From: Acidobacteriota bacterium
GTDB lineage: Bacteria; Acidobacteriota; Thermoanaerobaculia; UBA5066
Direction: 5' to 3'
Length of the DNA stretch: 64,000 bases
Assembly: GCA_008363385.1 (NCBI GenBank)
Contig: RHKY01000004.1
Coordinates: 1-64,000 of the forward strand
This document shows positions 1 through 6,929 of this stretch, in pieces. The notes beneath the pieces are model-generated. The model ran no database searches. It saw nothing but the letters and a program-made list of their open reading frames with translations, and was not told the origin of the DNA. Each line of letters opens with the position of its first letter. Within the stretch, counting starts at the first letter, position 1. Both the position numbers and the translations under genes were made by a program.

Positions 1-197
1 CCCTTCGCGGCGAGCCCGTCGTCGACGCCGGTCTCGCCCCCGCCCTGCCCGTGCATCTGCCCGAAGGTCCGCGTCGGGAAGACCCACCCCATCAGCTCCG
101 GCCCGCGGACGCCGAGCGGGTTCTCGAGGCCCTGGTCCGGCCCGGCGCCGAAACCGTCCAGGGAGATGCCAAAGCTCTGTACACGGACTCTCGACAT
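1..197 (-). CDS. DHFR/RibD-like reductase, C-terminal part outside window
   Basis: The 65 visible residues begin with VQSFGISLDGFGAGPDQG and continue to a WVFPTRTF segment. This is the N-terminal beta strand and substrate loop of the dihydrofolate-reductase-like (RibD C-terminal domain, YyaP/YwjB type) family of small NADPH reductases, usually about 180-220 residues. The ATG at 197 overlaps the TGA of the PAP2 gene as TGATG, so translation is probably coupled. The reading frame runs open to the window edge, so most of the gene lies outside. The physiological substrate of this subfamily is generally unknown. Family placement rests on the N-terminal motif only. Confidence 0.7.
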   Translation of the reverse strand, partial: MSRVRVQSFGISLDGFGAGPDQGLENPLGVRGPELMGWVFPTRTFGQMHGQGGGETGVDDGLAAK

Positions 198-970
198 CAC
201 GTCCCCCCCGTCGAGCTCGACCGGTAGAAGACCCAGAAGGCCGCCAGGACGACGCTGCTCAGGCCCAGGATCCCGAGCGCGAGGAGCGGCGCGGCGCGGC
301 TGTCCGCCTCGGGGACCTCGTCCCGCGGGAGCCGGCGCAGGAACACGACGAAGGCCGAGCCTGCCAGGAGCGCTCCGGCGACGACGTCGACCACGTAGTG
401 CTGCTTCGTGAAGAGCGTCGAGGCTCCGACCAGCCCGGCGCAGAGAAGGGCGGCGAGGCCCAGGCCCCGATGCACGTGCAGGCACGTCAGCGCCGAGACG
501 AAGGAGTGCGCGACGTGGAGGGAGGGGAAGCAGTTCAGCGGCGGGTCGGCGGCGTAGAGGAGGCGCAGGCCCCAGGCGCCGAACCCGTCGCCAGGGACCT
601 GCGCCGGACGCGGGGAGACGGTCGGGCAGGCGAAGAAGCAGGCGTACGCCGCCAGCCAGACCAGGAGGTACGCCCGGACGGTGCGGCGGGTGTGCTCCGC
701 TCCGGTGACCACGAGGACGGGAAGGAGGATGAGGAACAGGTAGAGCGAGCCGTAGACCAGCGCCCACCCGGGGCGCAGCGGGAGGAGACGGTCCAGGACG
801 AGGGCCGGAGCGTGCAGGGCGCGGCCCCTCACGAGCTCCGGGATGAAGACGTAGACCGGCACGAGCGAGACGAGCGCGACCATCGGCGCGGTGACCGGGA
901 ACGGTCTCCGCAGGAGCTGCGCGGCCGCAGCCCAGTCCGCGGTGGTGGGGAACCGCTTCGGGGCTTTCAC
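197..970 (-). CDS. PAP2-family membrane phosphatase
   Basis: A 257-residue protein with about six hydrophobic segments. The acid-phosphatase/PAP2 motifs are visible: PSLHV at residues 149-153 (motif 2 His152) and STLFTKQHYVVD at about 184-195 (motif 3 His191 and Asp195). The CFPSLH..TKQHYxxD pattern is that of the PAP2_3 subgroup (inositol-phosphorylceramide-synthase-like and lipid phosphatases), so it probably dephosphorylates or transfers a head group on a membrane lipid. The GTG start at 970 has an AGGAGG nine bases upstream. The stop overlaps the ATG of the downstream reductase gene. The substrate cannot be read from the sequence. Confidence 0.8.
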   Translation of the reverse strand: MKAPKRFPTTADWAAAAQLLRRPFPVTAPMVALVSLVPVYVFIPELVRGRALHAPALVLDRLLPLRPGWALVYGSLYLFLILLPVLVVTGAEHTRRTVRAYLLVWLAAYACFFACPTVSPRPAQVPGDGFGAWGLRLLYAADPPLNCFPSLHVAHSFVSALTCLHVHRGLGLAALLCAGLVGASTLFTKQHYVVDVVAGALLAGSAFVVFLRRLPRDEVPEADSRAAPLLALGILGLSSVVLAAFWVFYRSSSTGGT

Positions 971-1057
971 CGGGTCGTGCCTCCTGGGACCGGGGGAGCT
1001 TACGCCCCCGCCGCCCGGCGCGCCCCGGGACCTCGGGCGCCCGCCCCCGGCGGCCGC

Positions 1058-1267
1058 CTACGGCCCTGGCTTCTTCGGGCAGGTCGAGATGCCGAGGACG
1101 GTGTAGAGCGGACAGAGGCCGCTGAGGCCTGTCAGCAAGGGAACGAGCCCGAACCACCCCCACGCCGACTTCGGCCCGACGAAGACGAGGCTGATGCCGA
1201 CCAGACCCACGACGACGCGGGCCACCCGCTCGACGGGGTGCTCCGTGACCTCCAGGAAGCTCTTCAT
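1058..1267 (-). CDS. DUF2892 (YgaP-like) small membrane protein
   Basis: A 69-residue protein beginning MKSFLEVTEHPVERVARVVV, with two hydrophobic helices separated by a GPKSAWGWFGL loop and ending in GLCPLYTVLGISTCPK. This is the signature of DUF2892, the membrane domain also found fused to rhodanese in YgaP. The LCPLYxxLGxxTC ending is typical. ATG 1267 was chosen because GGGAG lies at normal distance; a longer frame upstream has no family similarity. The role is unknown; members often sit near sulfur or redox genes, which is not obvious here. Confidence 0.8.
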   Translation of the reverse strand: MKSFLEVTEHPVERVARVVVGLVGISLVFVGPKSAWGWFGLVPLLTGLSGLCPLYTVLGISTCPKKPGP

Positions 1268-1312
1268 GACGACTCCCGCGGGGCGTCGGTGCTCTGGACC
1301 CCGGGCCACACG

Positions 1313-1783
1313 TCACACCTTCGACCGCTTCGCCGCCATTCTGCTCCTCGACGCCGCCTTCCCGCCGGCCGCGCCGGGAGGACGGGTACGCCGGCGCGGC
1401 GTGGCGAGCTTGTGCGGGAGCAGAGCGACCACCGCCTCGAGATCGGGCGGCGTGGAGACCGCGATCCGGACGCCGCGGCCCTCGGCGTAGCGAGGCGCCG
1501 ACTCGAGGGCTTGGAGCGCGAGAGGTGGGAGAGAGGACTCGGAAGCCGCCCGCGCGGCGCTCTCCCCGAGGACGATGCCGGCGGAGAAGGAGTCGGAGTG
1601 CGGCGTCAGGTAGAGGATGACGCGTTCGTCCCGGGCGACGCGCAGGGACCACCCGGAGCGGGCGCCTCCGTGCTTCCAGAGCTCCGCCAGCGGCGAACTC
1701 AGGGACCGCGCTCGCGCGATCAGCTCGGACCAGAGGCGGGCGGCGGGCGGGTGGGTCGGGTCGTCGAACACGCTGAACGCCAT
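1313..1783 (-). CDS. DUF3788 family protein
   Basis: A 156-residue soluble protein. The order LWSELIARARSL, then a tryptophan/glycine strand, an RDERVILYLTPHSDSFSAGIVLG core and a late GRGVRIAV strand is that of DUF3788 (YdhG-like fold). The last 25 residues are Arg/Lys/Ala-rich and probably disordered. The ATG at 1783 has GGGAGG at proper distance. It lies 12 bp after the DUF5655 gene on the same strand, making a probable DUF1801-DUF5655-DUF3788 unit. Function unknown; the family name describes similarity only. Confidence 0.7.
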   Translation of the reverse strand: MAFSVFDDPTHPPAARLWSELIARARSLSSPLAELWKHGGARSGWSLRVARDERVILYLTPHSDSFSAGIVLGESAARAASESSLPPLALQALESAPRYAEGRGVRIAVSTPPDLEAVVALLPHKLATPRRRTRPPGAAGGKAASRSRMAAKRSKV

Positions 1784-1795
1784 CGCTGCCTCCCC

Positions 1796-2242
1796 TCAGC
1801 GCGCGCGGGTCGGGGCACGACCGAGCCCGTACGCCTCGCGAAGCCCCGCCTCCACCTCGCCGTCGACGTCGTCCGCGCGCGACAGCCGCACGTGGTGGGC
1901 GCTCCTCGTGGGCGAGAGCCGCTCGGACCGGCTGACCCGCGGGTGCACGAGGAGCCGGTCCAGGAAGAAGCCGAGGTCGAGGTGGTGGCGCCGCACCACC
2001 ATGCCGCGGGAGCTCGCCCCCGCGCTGAAGACGAGCATCGTCTCGAGCGCCACGACCCGCTGCGGTCCCTGCCGGTCGAGGACGGCCCGGACCGCCTCGA
2101 ACGTCGCCGCGACCTCCGGTGACGCCTTCGCGAGGTGCGCGCCGACGTCCCGCAGGTCGCACGAATGCTCGCGCGTGCGACGCCGGAAGACCCGGCCGCA
2201 CTCCGGGCACCTCCACCCCACCTGCGACGTCCGATTCACCAC
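1796..2242 (-). CDS. DUF5655 protein with zinc-ribbon-like N terminus
   Basis: About 148 residues. The N terminus WRCPECGRVFRRRTREHSC supplies a CxxC...HxC putative zinc-binding motif. It is followed by a DUF5655 domain in which charged strands and an RRHHLDLGFFLDRL segment are visible. No ATG is available; GTG codons at 2242 and 2239, only 5-8 bp after the stop of the DUF1801 gene, are the likely starts with translational coupling. DUF5655 and DUF1801 proteins frequently neighbour one another. The molecular function is unknown. Confidence 0.65.
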   Translation of the reverse strand: MVNRTSQVGWRCPECGRVFRRRTREHSCDLRDVGAHLAKASPEVAATFEAVRAVLDRQGPQRVVALETMLVFSAGASSRGMVVRRHHLDLGFFLDRLLVHPRVSRSERLSPTRSAHHVRLSRADDVDGEVEAGLREAYGLGRAPTRAR

Positions 2243-2247
2243 GGGCC

Positions 2248-2664
2248 CTACCCGTGCCGCTGCCTCACGGCCGCGACCGAACCCGCGACGAGCCTCTCGA
2301 GCGTCGGCCTGTCCAGATCCGCCAGCTGCTTGAAGTAGAGGCAGACCTTGCCCATCCTGTGCTTGCCGAGCTTCGACAGGAGGGCTGTCTGCTCTTTCCC
2401 TTCCGTCAGCACGTAGAGCACCAGCTCCCGGCCGCGGATGGCAAAGCCCGCCACCGGCGCCTCCCCGGTCCGTCCGCTCTCGTAGGTGTACCGGTAGGAG
2501 CCGTGACCGACGATGCTGGGCCCCCACATCCTCGGCGGCTGCCCGGTGACCTTCTCGAGCAGGGCGATCAGCTCCCGGCAGTCCTCCCGTTGGCGCGCGT
2601 TGGCTCTCGAGGCGATGTACTCCTCGACGCTGGCGCCGGTCGGCTTGGTCTTGTTCTCGGCCAC
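2248..2664 (-). CDS. DUF1801 (YdhG-like) protein
   Basis: A 138-residue protein. Family features are VEEYIASRANARQREDCREL at the N terminus, the central P.MWGPSIVGHGSYRYTYESG segment and the KHRMGKVCLYFKQLADLD C-terminal strand-helix. GTG 2664 is chosen over an upstream ATG because AAGGAGG lies seven bases before it and the preceding residues are low-complexity Arg/Pro. It is the first gene of a probable DUF1801-DUF5655-DUF3788 operon. DUF1801 has a YdhG/SufE-like fold without an agreed function. A second, divergent DUF1801 protein lies at 13133-13756. Confidence 0.8.
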   Translation of the reverse strand: MAENKTKPTGASVEEYIASRANARQREDCRELIALLEKVTGQPPRMWGPSIVGHGSYRYTYESGRTGEAPVAGFAIRGRELVLYVLTEGKEQTALLSKLGKHRMGKVCLYFKQLADLDRPTLERLVAGSVAAVRQRHG

Positions 2665-2979
2665 GACGGTCCTCCTTCGATCGTCAGCCGCGCCGGGCCC
2701 CTGGGTGGACGCCGCCCGGCGCCGCCGGCTCCGCCCGCCGGGTCGGACGGAATCCTCCGGCCTCGCGCCGGGTCGTCCGCGTGCGGCGCGAGTCCGTCGT
2801 AGAGCCTCTCTTCTCCATTTGGTCGGCACAGCATACCGCCCGGGGCGGGCGGCGCGGCGAGGAAGCGGACGGGAGGAGCGGGGGCTGGTCGTCCAGACGC
2901 CGGGCGGCCCCGGCCCCTCGGCCGGCAGGGGCCGGTCCAGCTCGGCGTCGTGGTCCTCGGGGCTCGGCCGGCTACGGCC
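2665..2979. other. Gene-free stretch between two minus-strand units
   Basis: About 315 bases with no frame resembling a known protein on either strand. The sequence is GC-rich. It holds a 9-bp-arm hairpin at 2910-2935 just downstream of the dehydratase operon, and presumably the promoter of the DUF1801 unit near 2680-2800. I could not identify a convincing -35/-10 pair. Confidence 0.6.
2910..2935 (-). terminator. Hairpin downstream of the isopropylmalate-dehydratase-like operon
   Basis: A perfect inverted repeat: arm CCGGCCCCT (2910-2918), 8-nt spacer, arm AGGGGCCGG (2927-2935). It starts 45 bases after the stop of the last operon gene (2980). No U-tract follows, as is common in very GC-rich genomes, so termination is inferred. 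Confidence 0.45.
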
Positions 2980-3480
2980 TCAGCCCCTCCCGTGCGCCTC
3001 CAGGAGCCGCTTCCTCGTGTAGGCGACGAGGCCGCCGGCGTCGATGATGGCCTGGCGGGCCTTCGGGAGCGGGACGACGTCCCAGCTCTTCCCCGAGGTC
3101 CGGTTGTGGACCTTGCCGCCCGCCACCTCGATCTCGTCGCCGACGTCGCCCTCGACCCCCGGCGCCGTGACGACGTCCAGGCCGAGGTTGATGGCGTTCT
3201 GCAGGAAGATCCTCGCGATGTCGCTCGCGACGACCGTCAGGCCCCACCCCTTGATCGTCGAGGCCGCCTGCTCGCGCGAGGAGCCGCAGCCGAAGTTCTT
3301 CCCGCCGAGGAGGACCGAGCCGGGCGGGACCTTCCCGGCCTTCAGCGCGCCGTTGAACTCCGCTTCGTTGGCGAAGCAGAACTGCGGCGTCTCCGTGGGG
3401 AGGACGGTGGCCATGTAGCGGCCCGGGTAGATGGCGTCGGTGGAGACGTCGTCCCCGGCCTTGTAGACGACCTTGCCCAT
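2980..3480 (-). CDS. 3-isopropylmalate/homoaconitate dehydratase-like small subunit
   Basis: A 166-residue small subunit of the LeuD/HacB type (archaeal-style short form). The DDVSTDAIYPGRY strand near residues 10-22 and the substrate-loop signature GGKNFGCGSSREQA at 59-72 are conserved. With the large subunit it would isomerise a 2-hydroxy diacid to the 3-hydroxy isomer through the unsaturated acid. Candidates are citramalate to 3-methylmalate, isopropylmalate, or homocitrate. It starts one base after the large-subunit stop. The CoA-transferase and lyase upstream argue against a plain leucine operon, so no leu symbol is assigned. Confidence 0.85.
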   Translation of the reverse strand: MGKVVYKAGDDVSTDAIYPGRYMATVLPTETPQFCFANEAEFNGALKAGKVPPGSVLLGGKNFGCGSSREQAASTIKGWGLTVVASDIARIFLQNAINLGLDVVTAPGVEGDVGDEIEVAGGKVHNRTSGKSWDVVPLPKARQAIIDAGGLVAYTRKRLLEAHGRG

Positions 3481-3481
3481 G

Positions 3482-4771
3482 TCAGGCCCCCTTCCGCGGG
3501 TCGGTCAGGACCCCCGCCACGGCCGAGGCGGCCGCGACGGCGGGCGAGCAGAGGTAGACGTCGGACTGGGGGTTCCCCATCCGCCCCTTGAAGTTCCGGT
3601 TCGTCGTCGAGACGGCCACCTCGCCGTCGCCCAGCGCCCCCTCGTGGACGCCCAGGCACGGCCCGCAGCCCGAGTTCATGACGACGGCCCCCGCCGCCAT
3701 CAGGTCGGCGACGTAGCCCGCCTTCAGCGCCTCCTGGAAGATCCGCCCCGAGGCCGGGAAGACGAGCATCCGCGTCCACTGGGCGACCTTCTTGCCGCGG
3801 ACGATCGCCGCGGCGGCCTCGATGTCGTCGAGCCGCCCGTTCGTGCAGGAGCCGACGACGACCTGGTGGACCTTCACGCCCTCGACCGCCGAGACCGGCT
3901 TGACGTTGTCGACGGTGTGCGGGCAGGCCACCTGCGGCTCGAGCGTCGAGACGTCGACCTCGACGACGCGCTCGTAGGCGGCGTCGGCGTCGGGCCCGAC
4001 GAGGTCGAGCGGGTCGGTGACGCCCGCTTCCTGCCGCAGGTACCGGACCGTCTCGTCGTCGGCCGGGACGATCCCCGACGTGGCCCCCGCCTCGACGGAC
4101 ATGTTGCAGATCGCCAGGCGCCCCGAGGTGGACATCCTCCTGACCGTCTCGCCGTGGAACTCGATGACGCGGAAGTTGGCCCCCTGGGCGGTGAGCTTGC
4201 CGATCAGGTGGAGGATCAGGTCCTTCGGCCCGACGAACGGCTTGAACTCGCCCGTGACGACGACCTTGATCGTGGCCGGGACCTCGACGTTCACCGCGAA
4301 GCCGAGCGCCCAGACGCTGGCCATCTCGGTGGCGCCGATGCCGAAGCTGAAGGCCCCCAGCGCGCCGTGGCTCGTCGTGTGCGAGTCGGTCCCGACGACG
4401 ACGAAGCCGGGCCGGACGTAGCCGTACTCCGGGAGGATCTGGTGGCAGATCCCGCCGACGTCGCCGCGGATGTCGTGGAACTTCGTGATCCCGTGCTTCT
4501 CGACGAAGGCCCGGATCTTCTTCTGGTTCGTCGCGGTCTTCGGCGACTCGGCCGGGACGCGGTGGTCGAAGATGATGGCGATCCGCGACGGGGCCCACGG
4601 TTTCGCCTCGATCCCCGTCCCCTCGTACACCTCGTGGAACTGGTTGATGACGAGGGCCGCGTTCTCGTGCGACATCGCCAGGTCGACCTTCGGCTCGACG
4701 ACGTCCCCCGCCTTCACGGCCGGGACTCCGGCGGCCCGGGCCAGGATCTTCTCGACGACGGTCATGCCCAT
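3482..4771 (-). CDS. 3-isopropylmalate/homoaconitate dehydratase-like large subunit
   Basis: A 429-residue aconitase-superfamily large subunit of the short LeuC/HacA type. [4Fe-4S] ligands are visible: Cys309 in GSCTNG, and Cys369 and Cys372 in SGCGPC. The GTDSHTTSHGALGAF segment (about 127-141) binds substrate, and the C-terminal NRNFKGRMG motif is present. The protein is complete. It lies 16 bp downstream of the CoA-transferase and one base upstream of the small subunit. In this operon it most plausibly acts on a C5 acid such as citramalate or 3-methylmalate. Isopropylmalate or homocitrate are alternatives that the sequence alone cannot separate. Confidence 0.85.
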   Translation of the reverse strand: MGMTVVEKILARAAGVPAVKAGDVVEPKVDLAMSHENAALVINQFHEVYEGTGIEAKPWAPSRIAIIFDHRVPAESPKTATNQKKIRAFVEKHGITKFHDIRGDVGGICHQILPEYGYVRPGFVVVGTDSHTTSHGALGAFSFGIGATEMASVWALGFAVNVEVPATIKVVVTGEFKPFVGPKDLILHLIGKLTAQGANFRVIEFHGETVRRMSTSGRLAICNMSVEAGATSGIVPADDETVRYLRQEAGVTDPLDLVGPDADAAYERVVEVDVSTLEPQVACPHTVDNVKPVSAVEGVKVHQVVVGSCTNGRLDDIEAAAAIVRGKKVAQWTRMLVFPASGRIFQEALKAGYVADLMAAGAVVMNSGCGPCLGVHEGALGDGEVAVSTTNRNFKGRMGNPQSDVYLCSPAVAAASAVAGVLTDPRKGA

Positions 4772-4787
4772 GTGGGCCTCCTTCTTC

Positions 4788-5987
4788 TCAGACGGCCCCG
4801 GCCTGCTTCAGCGCCGCGACCTCGGCCTCGCCGTACCCGAGCGCGCCGAGCACCTCGGCGGTGTGCGCGCCGAGGCGGGGCGGCGGGACGTCCAGGACGG
4901 CGGGGGTGGCGCCCAGCTTGGCCGGGAGGTTGAAGACGGGGATCGGGCCGATCCCGGGGACGTCGACGTTCACGAGGGTCCCGCGGTGCGCGACCTGCGG
5001 CTGGTGGAGCGCCTCGTCGAGGCCGAGGATCTCGCCCGACGGGACGTCGGCGGCGTTGAGGTGCTCGACCCACTCCTTCGTGGGACGCTCGACGAGCTTC
5101 GCCTCGAGGAGGGGCGTCAGCTCCCGGCGGTTCTTCTTCCGCGTGTCGCGCTCCGCGAACCTCGGGTCGGTCTTCAGCTCGGGGAGGCCGAGGACGTCGC
5201 AAACCGCCTCGAACTGCTCCTGCTTGTTGGCGGCGATGTTCATCGCGCCGTCCTTCGTCCGGAAGACGCCGGAGGGGGCGGCCGTGAAGTTGTCGTTCCC
5301 GAGGAGGACCGGCGGCTGACCGCCGATCAGGAGGTTCGCGGCGACCCAGCCCATGAGCGGCATGATCGAGTCGAGGAGGGCGACGTCGATCATCTGCCCC
5401 TCCCCCGTCCGCTCGCGGTGGTAGAGCGCGGCGGCGATGGCGAAGGCCGCCGTCAGGCCGCCCACGGTGTCGCAGACGGGGAACCCGCACCGCAGCGGGT
5501 TGAGCCGCTCGTCGCCGTTGACGGCCATCGTCCCGGAGAGGCCCTGGATGATCTGGTCGTAGGCCGGCTTGTCGGCGTCCGGCCCGTCGGCGCCGAAGCC
5601 GGAGATGGCGCAGTAGACGACGCGCGGGTTGATCGCCGAGAGCTGCTCCCAGCCGAAGCCGAGCCGGTTCATGACGCCGGGCCGGAAGTTCTCGACGACG
5701 ACGTCGGCCGTGGCGACGAGCTTCCGGAAGACCTCCTTGGCCTCGGGCTTCTTCAGGTTCAGGGTGATCGACTTCTTGTTGGAGTTCTGGGCGAGGAAGC
5801 TGGTCCCCATCAGCTCCTTGTTCAGCTTCGGGACGTTGCCGAGCTTGCGCGCCAGGTCGCCGTCGGTGGGGTTCTCGATCTTGATCACCTCGGCGCCCAG
5901 GAGCGCCAGGTGGAGCGTGGCGAACGGCCCCGAGAGGACGTTCGTCAGGTCCAGGACGCGGATGCCGGAGAGGGCTCGGGCGGTCAC
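4788..5987 (-). CDS. CaiB/BaiF family (type III) CoA-transferase
   Basis: About 399 residues. The N terminus SGIRVLDLTNVLSGPFATLHL, the KIENPTDGDLARKLG segment, and VVENFRPGVMNRLGFGWEQL are type III CoA-transferase hallmarks. The catalytic Asp is expected in the KPAYDQIIQGLSG region by analogy with family members. The start is GTG 5987, which overlaps the TGA of the lyase gene (GTGA) and has GGAGGTGA upstream; the longer frame upstream is out-of-frame lyase sequence. Next to an HMG-CoA-lyase-like gene, a role moving CoA between succinate and a hydroxy-dicarboxylate (such as citramalate or HMG) is likely. The substrate is inferred. Confidence 0.85.
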   Translation of the reverse strand: MTARALSGIRVLDLTNVLSGPFATLHLALLGAEVIKIENPTDGDLARKLGNVPKLNKELMGTSFLAQNSNKKSITLNLKKPEAKEVFRKLVATADVVVENFRPGVMNRLGFGWEQLSAINPRVVYCAISGFGADGPDADKPAYDQIIQGLSGTMAVNGDERLNPLRCGFPVCDTVGGLTAAFAIAAALYHRERTGEGQMIDVALLDSIMPLMGWVAANLLIGGQPPVLLGNDNFTAAPSGVFRTKDGAMNIAANKQEQFEAVCDVLGLPELKTDPRFAERDTRKKNRRELTPLLEAKLVERPTKEWVEHLNAADVPSGEILGLDEALHQPQVAHRGTLVNVDVPGIGPIPVFNLPAKLGATPAVLDVPPPRLGAHTAEVLGALGYGEAEVAALKQAGAV

Positions 5988-6916
5988 GGGGTCACCTCCG
6001 CCGGGACGGTCCTCTCGGTCGGGACCGGGCCGGTCTTGTGGACGCGCCCGGGCAGCTCGCGGCCGAAGAAGGCCGCGACCGACCGGGCCACCTCGAGGAG
6101 GACGTCGAGCTTCACGTCGGTCCTCGCCCCGTTCCGCTGGAGGGCGTGGACGAGGTCCTCGGTGGCGACGTTGCCGGCCGCCACCTTCGTGAACGGGCAG
6201 CCGCCGAGGCCGCCGAACGAGGCGTCGAACGAGACGACGCCCGACCGGAGGGCGGCGTAGACGTTCGCCATCCCGACGCCGTACGTGTCGTGGAAGTGGC
6301 AGGCGGGCTCGGCCCCGGGCGAGAGCGCGAGGATCTCGCCGAAGAGCCGCTCGACCTGCTCGGGGTACGCGTGCCCCGCCGTGTCGGCGAGCGAGACCCG
6401 CGTCAGGCCGGCCGCGAGGTACTCCTTGACGATCGAGAGGACGCGCTCCTCGGGGACCGGGCCCTCGAAGCCGCAGCCGAAGGCCGACTGGACGGAGACC
6501 TGGACGGGGAGCCCCGCCTCGACCGCCTTCCGCGCCGTCGCCACGATCCGCCGCGTCGCCTCCTCGGTCCCCATCCCGGTGTTCTTCCGGCTGTGCGTCT
6601 CGCTCGCCGAGACGCCCATGCAGACGAGCTCGACGCCGCAGGCCAGCGCCCGGTCGAGGCCCTTCTCGTTCAGGACGAGGCCGGAGAGGACGGCGCGCCC
6701 TTCCTTCGGCTCGGCCGAGAGCTTCCGGAAGAGCGCGTCGGTGTCCGCCATCTGCGGCACCTTCTCGGGGTGGACGAAGGAGCCGACCTGGACGATGTCG
6801 ACGCCCGAGGCCGCGACCCTGCGGATCCACTCCTCCTTCACCCCGGTCGGGACGACCTGCTTCTCGACCTGCAGGCCGTCCCGCGGGCCGACCTCGTGGA
6901 GGACGATCTTCCGCAC
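5984..6916 (-). CDS. HMG-CoA lyase family enzyme (HMG-CoA or citramalyl-CoA lyase)
   Basis: A 310-residue DRE-TIM-type lyase. Visible residues are the HEVGPRDGLQ motif at 7-16 (Arg12 and Asp13, metal/carbonyl site), HFHDTYG around His207 and His209 (metal), and the loop GGLGGCPF with Cys240, the catalytic cysteine position of HMG-CoA lyases. It would cleave or form a 3-hydroxy-3-methyl acyl-CoA, either HMG-CoA or (R)-citramalyl-CoA. The (R)-citramalyl-CoA lyase of Chloroflexus belongs to this family and also pairs with a CaiB-type transferase. No methylcrotonyl-CoA carboxylase or methylglutaconyl-CoA hydratase gene lies nearby, which weakens a leucine-degradation role. Confidence 0.85.
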   Translation of the reverse strand: MRKIVLHEVGPRDGLQVEKQVVPTGVKEEWIRRVAASGVDIVQVGSFVHPEKVPQMADTDALFRKLSAEPKEGRAVLSGLVLNEKGLDRALACGVELVCMGVSASETHSRKNTGMGTEEATRRIVATARKAVEAGLPVQVSVQSAFGCGFEGPVPEERVLSIVKEYLAAGLTRVSLADTAGHAYPEQVERLFGEILALSPGAEPACHFHDTYGVGMANVYAALRSGVVSFDASFGGLGGCPFTKVAAGNVATEDLVHALQRNGARTDVKLDVLLEVARSVAAFFGRELPGRVHKTGPVPTERTVPAEVTP

Positions 6917-6929
6917 GGGACCTCCCGCC

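Noticed and set aside
4788-6830. A single 680-residue fusion of the lyase and CoA-transferase region
   Set aside because: The upstream part of that frame is out-of-frame lyase sequence. GTG 5987 with a good ribosome-binding site and the lyase stop at 5984-5986 define two separate proteins.
5984-6916. Leucine-degradation HMG-CoA lyase
   Set aside because: No methylcrotonyl-CoA carboxylase, isovaleryl-CoA dehydrogenase or methylglutaconyl-CoA hydratase is nearby, and the neighbours are a CoA-transferase and isopropylmalate-dehydratase-like subunits. Not excluded by sequence, but not preferred.
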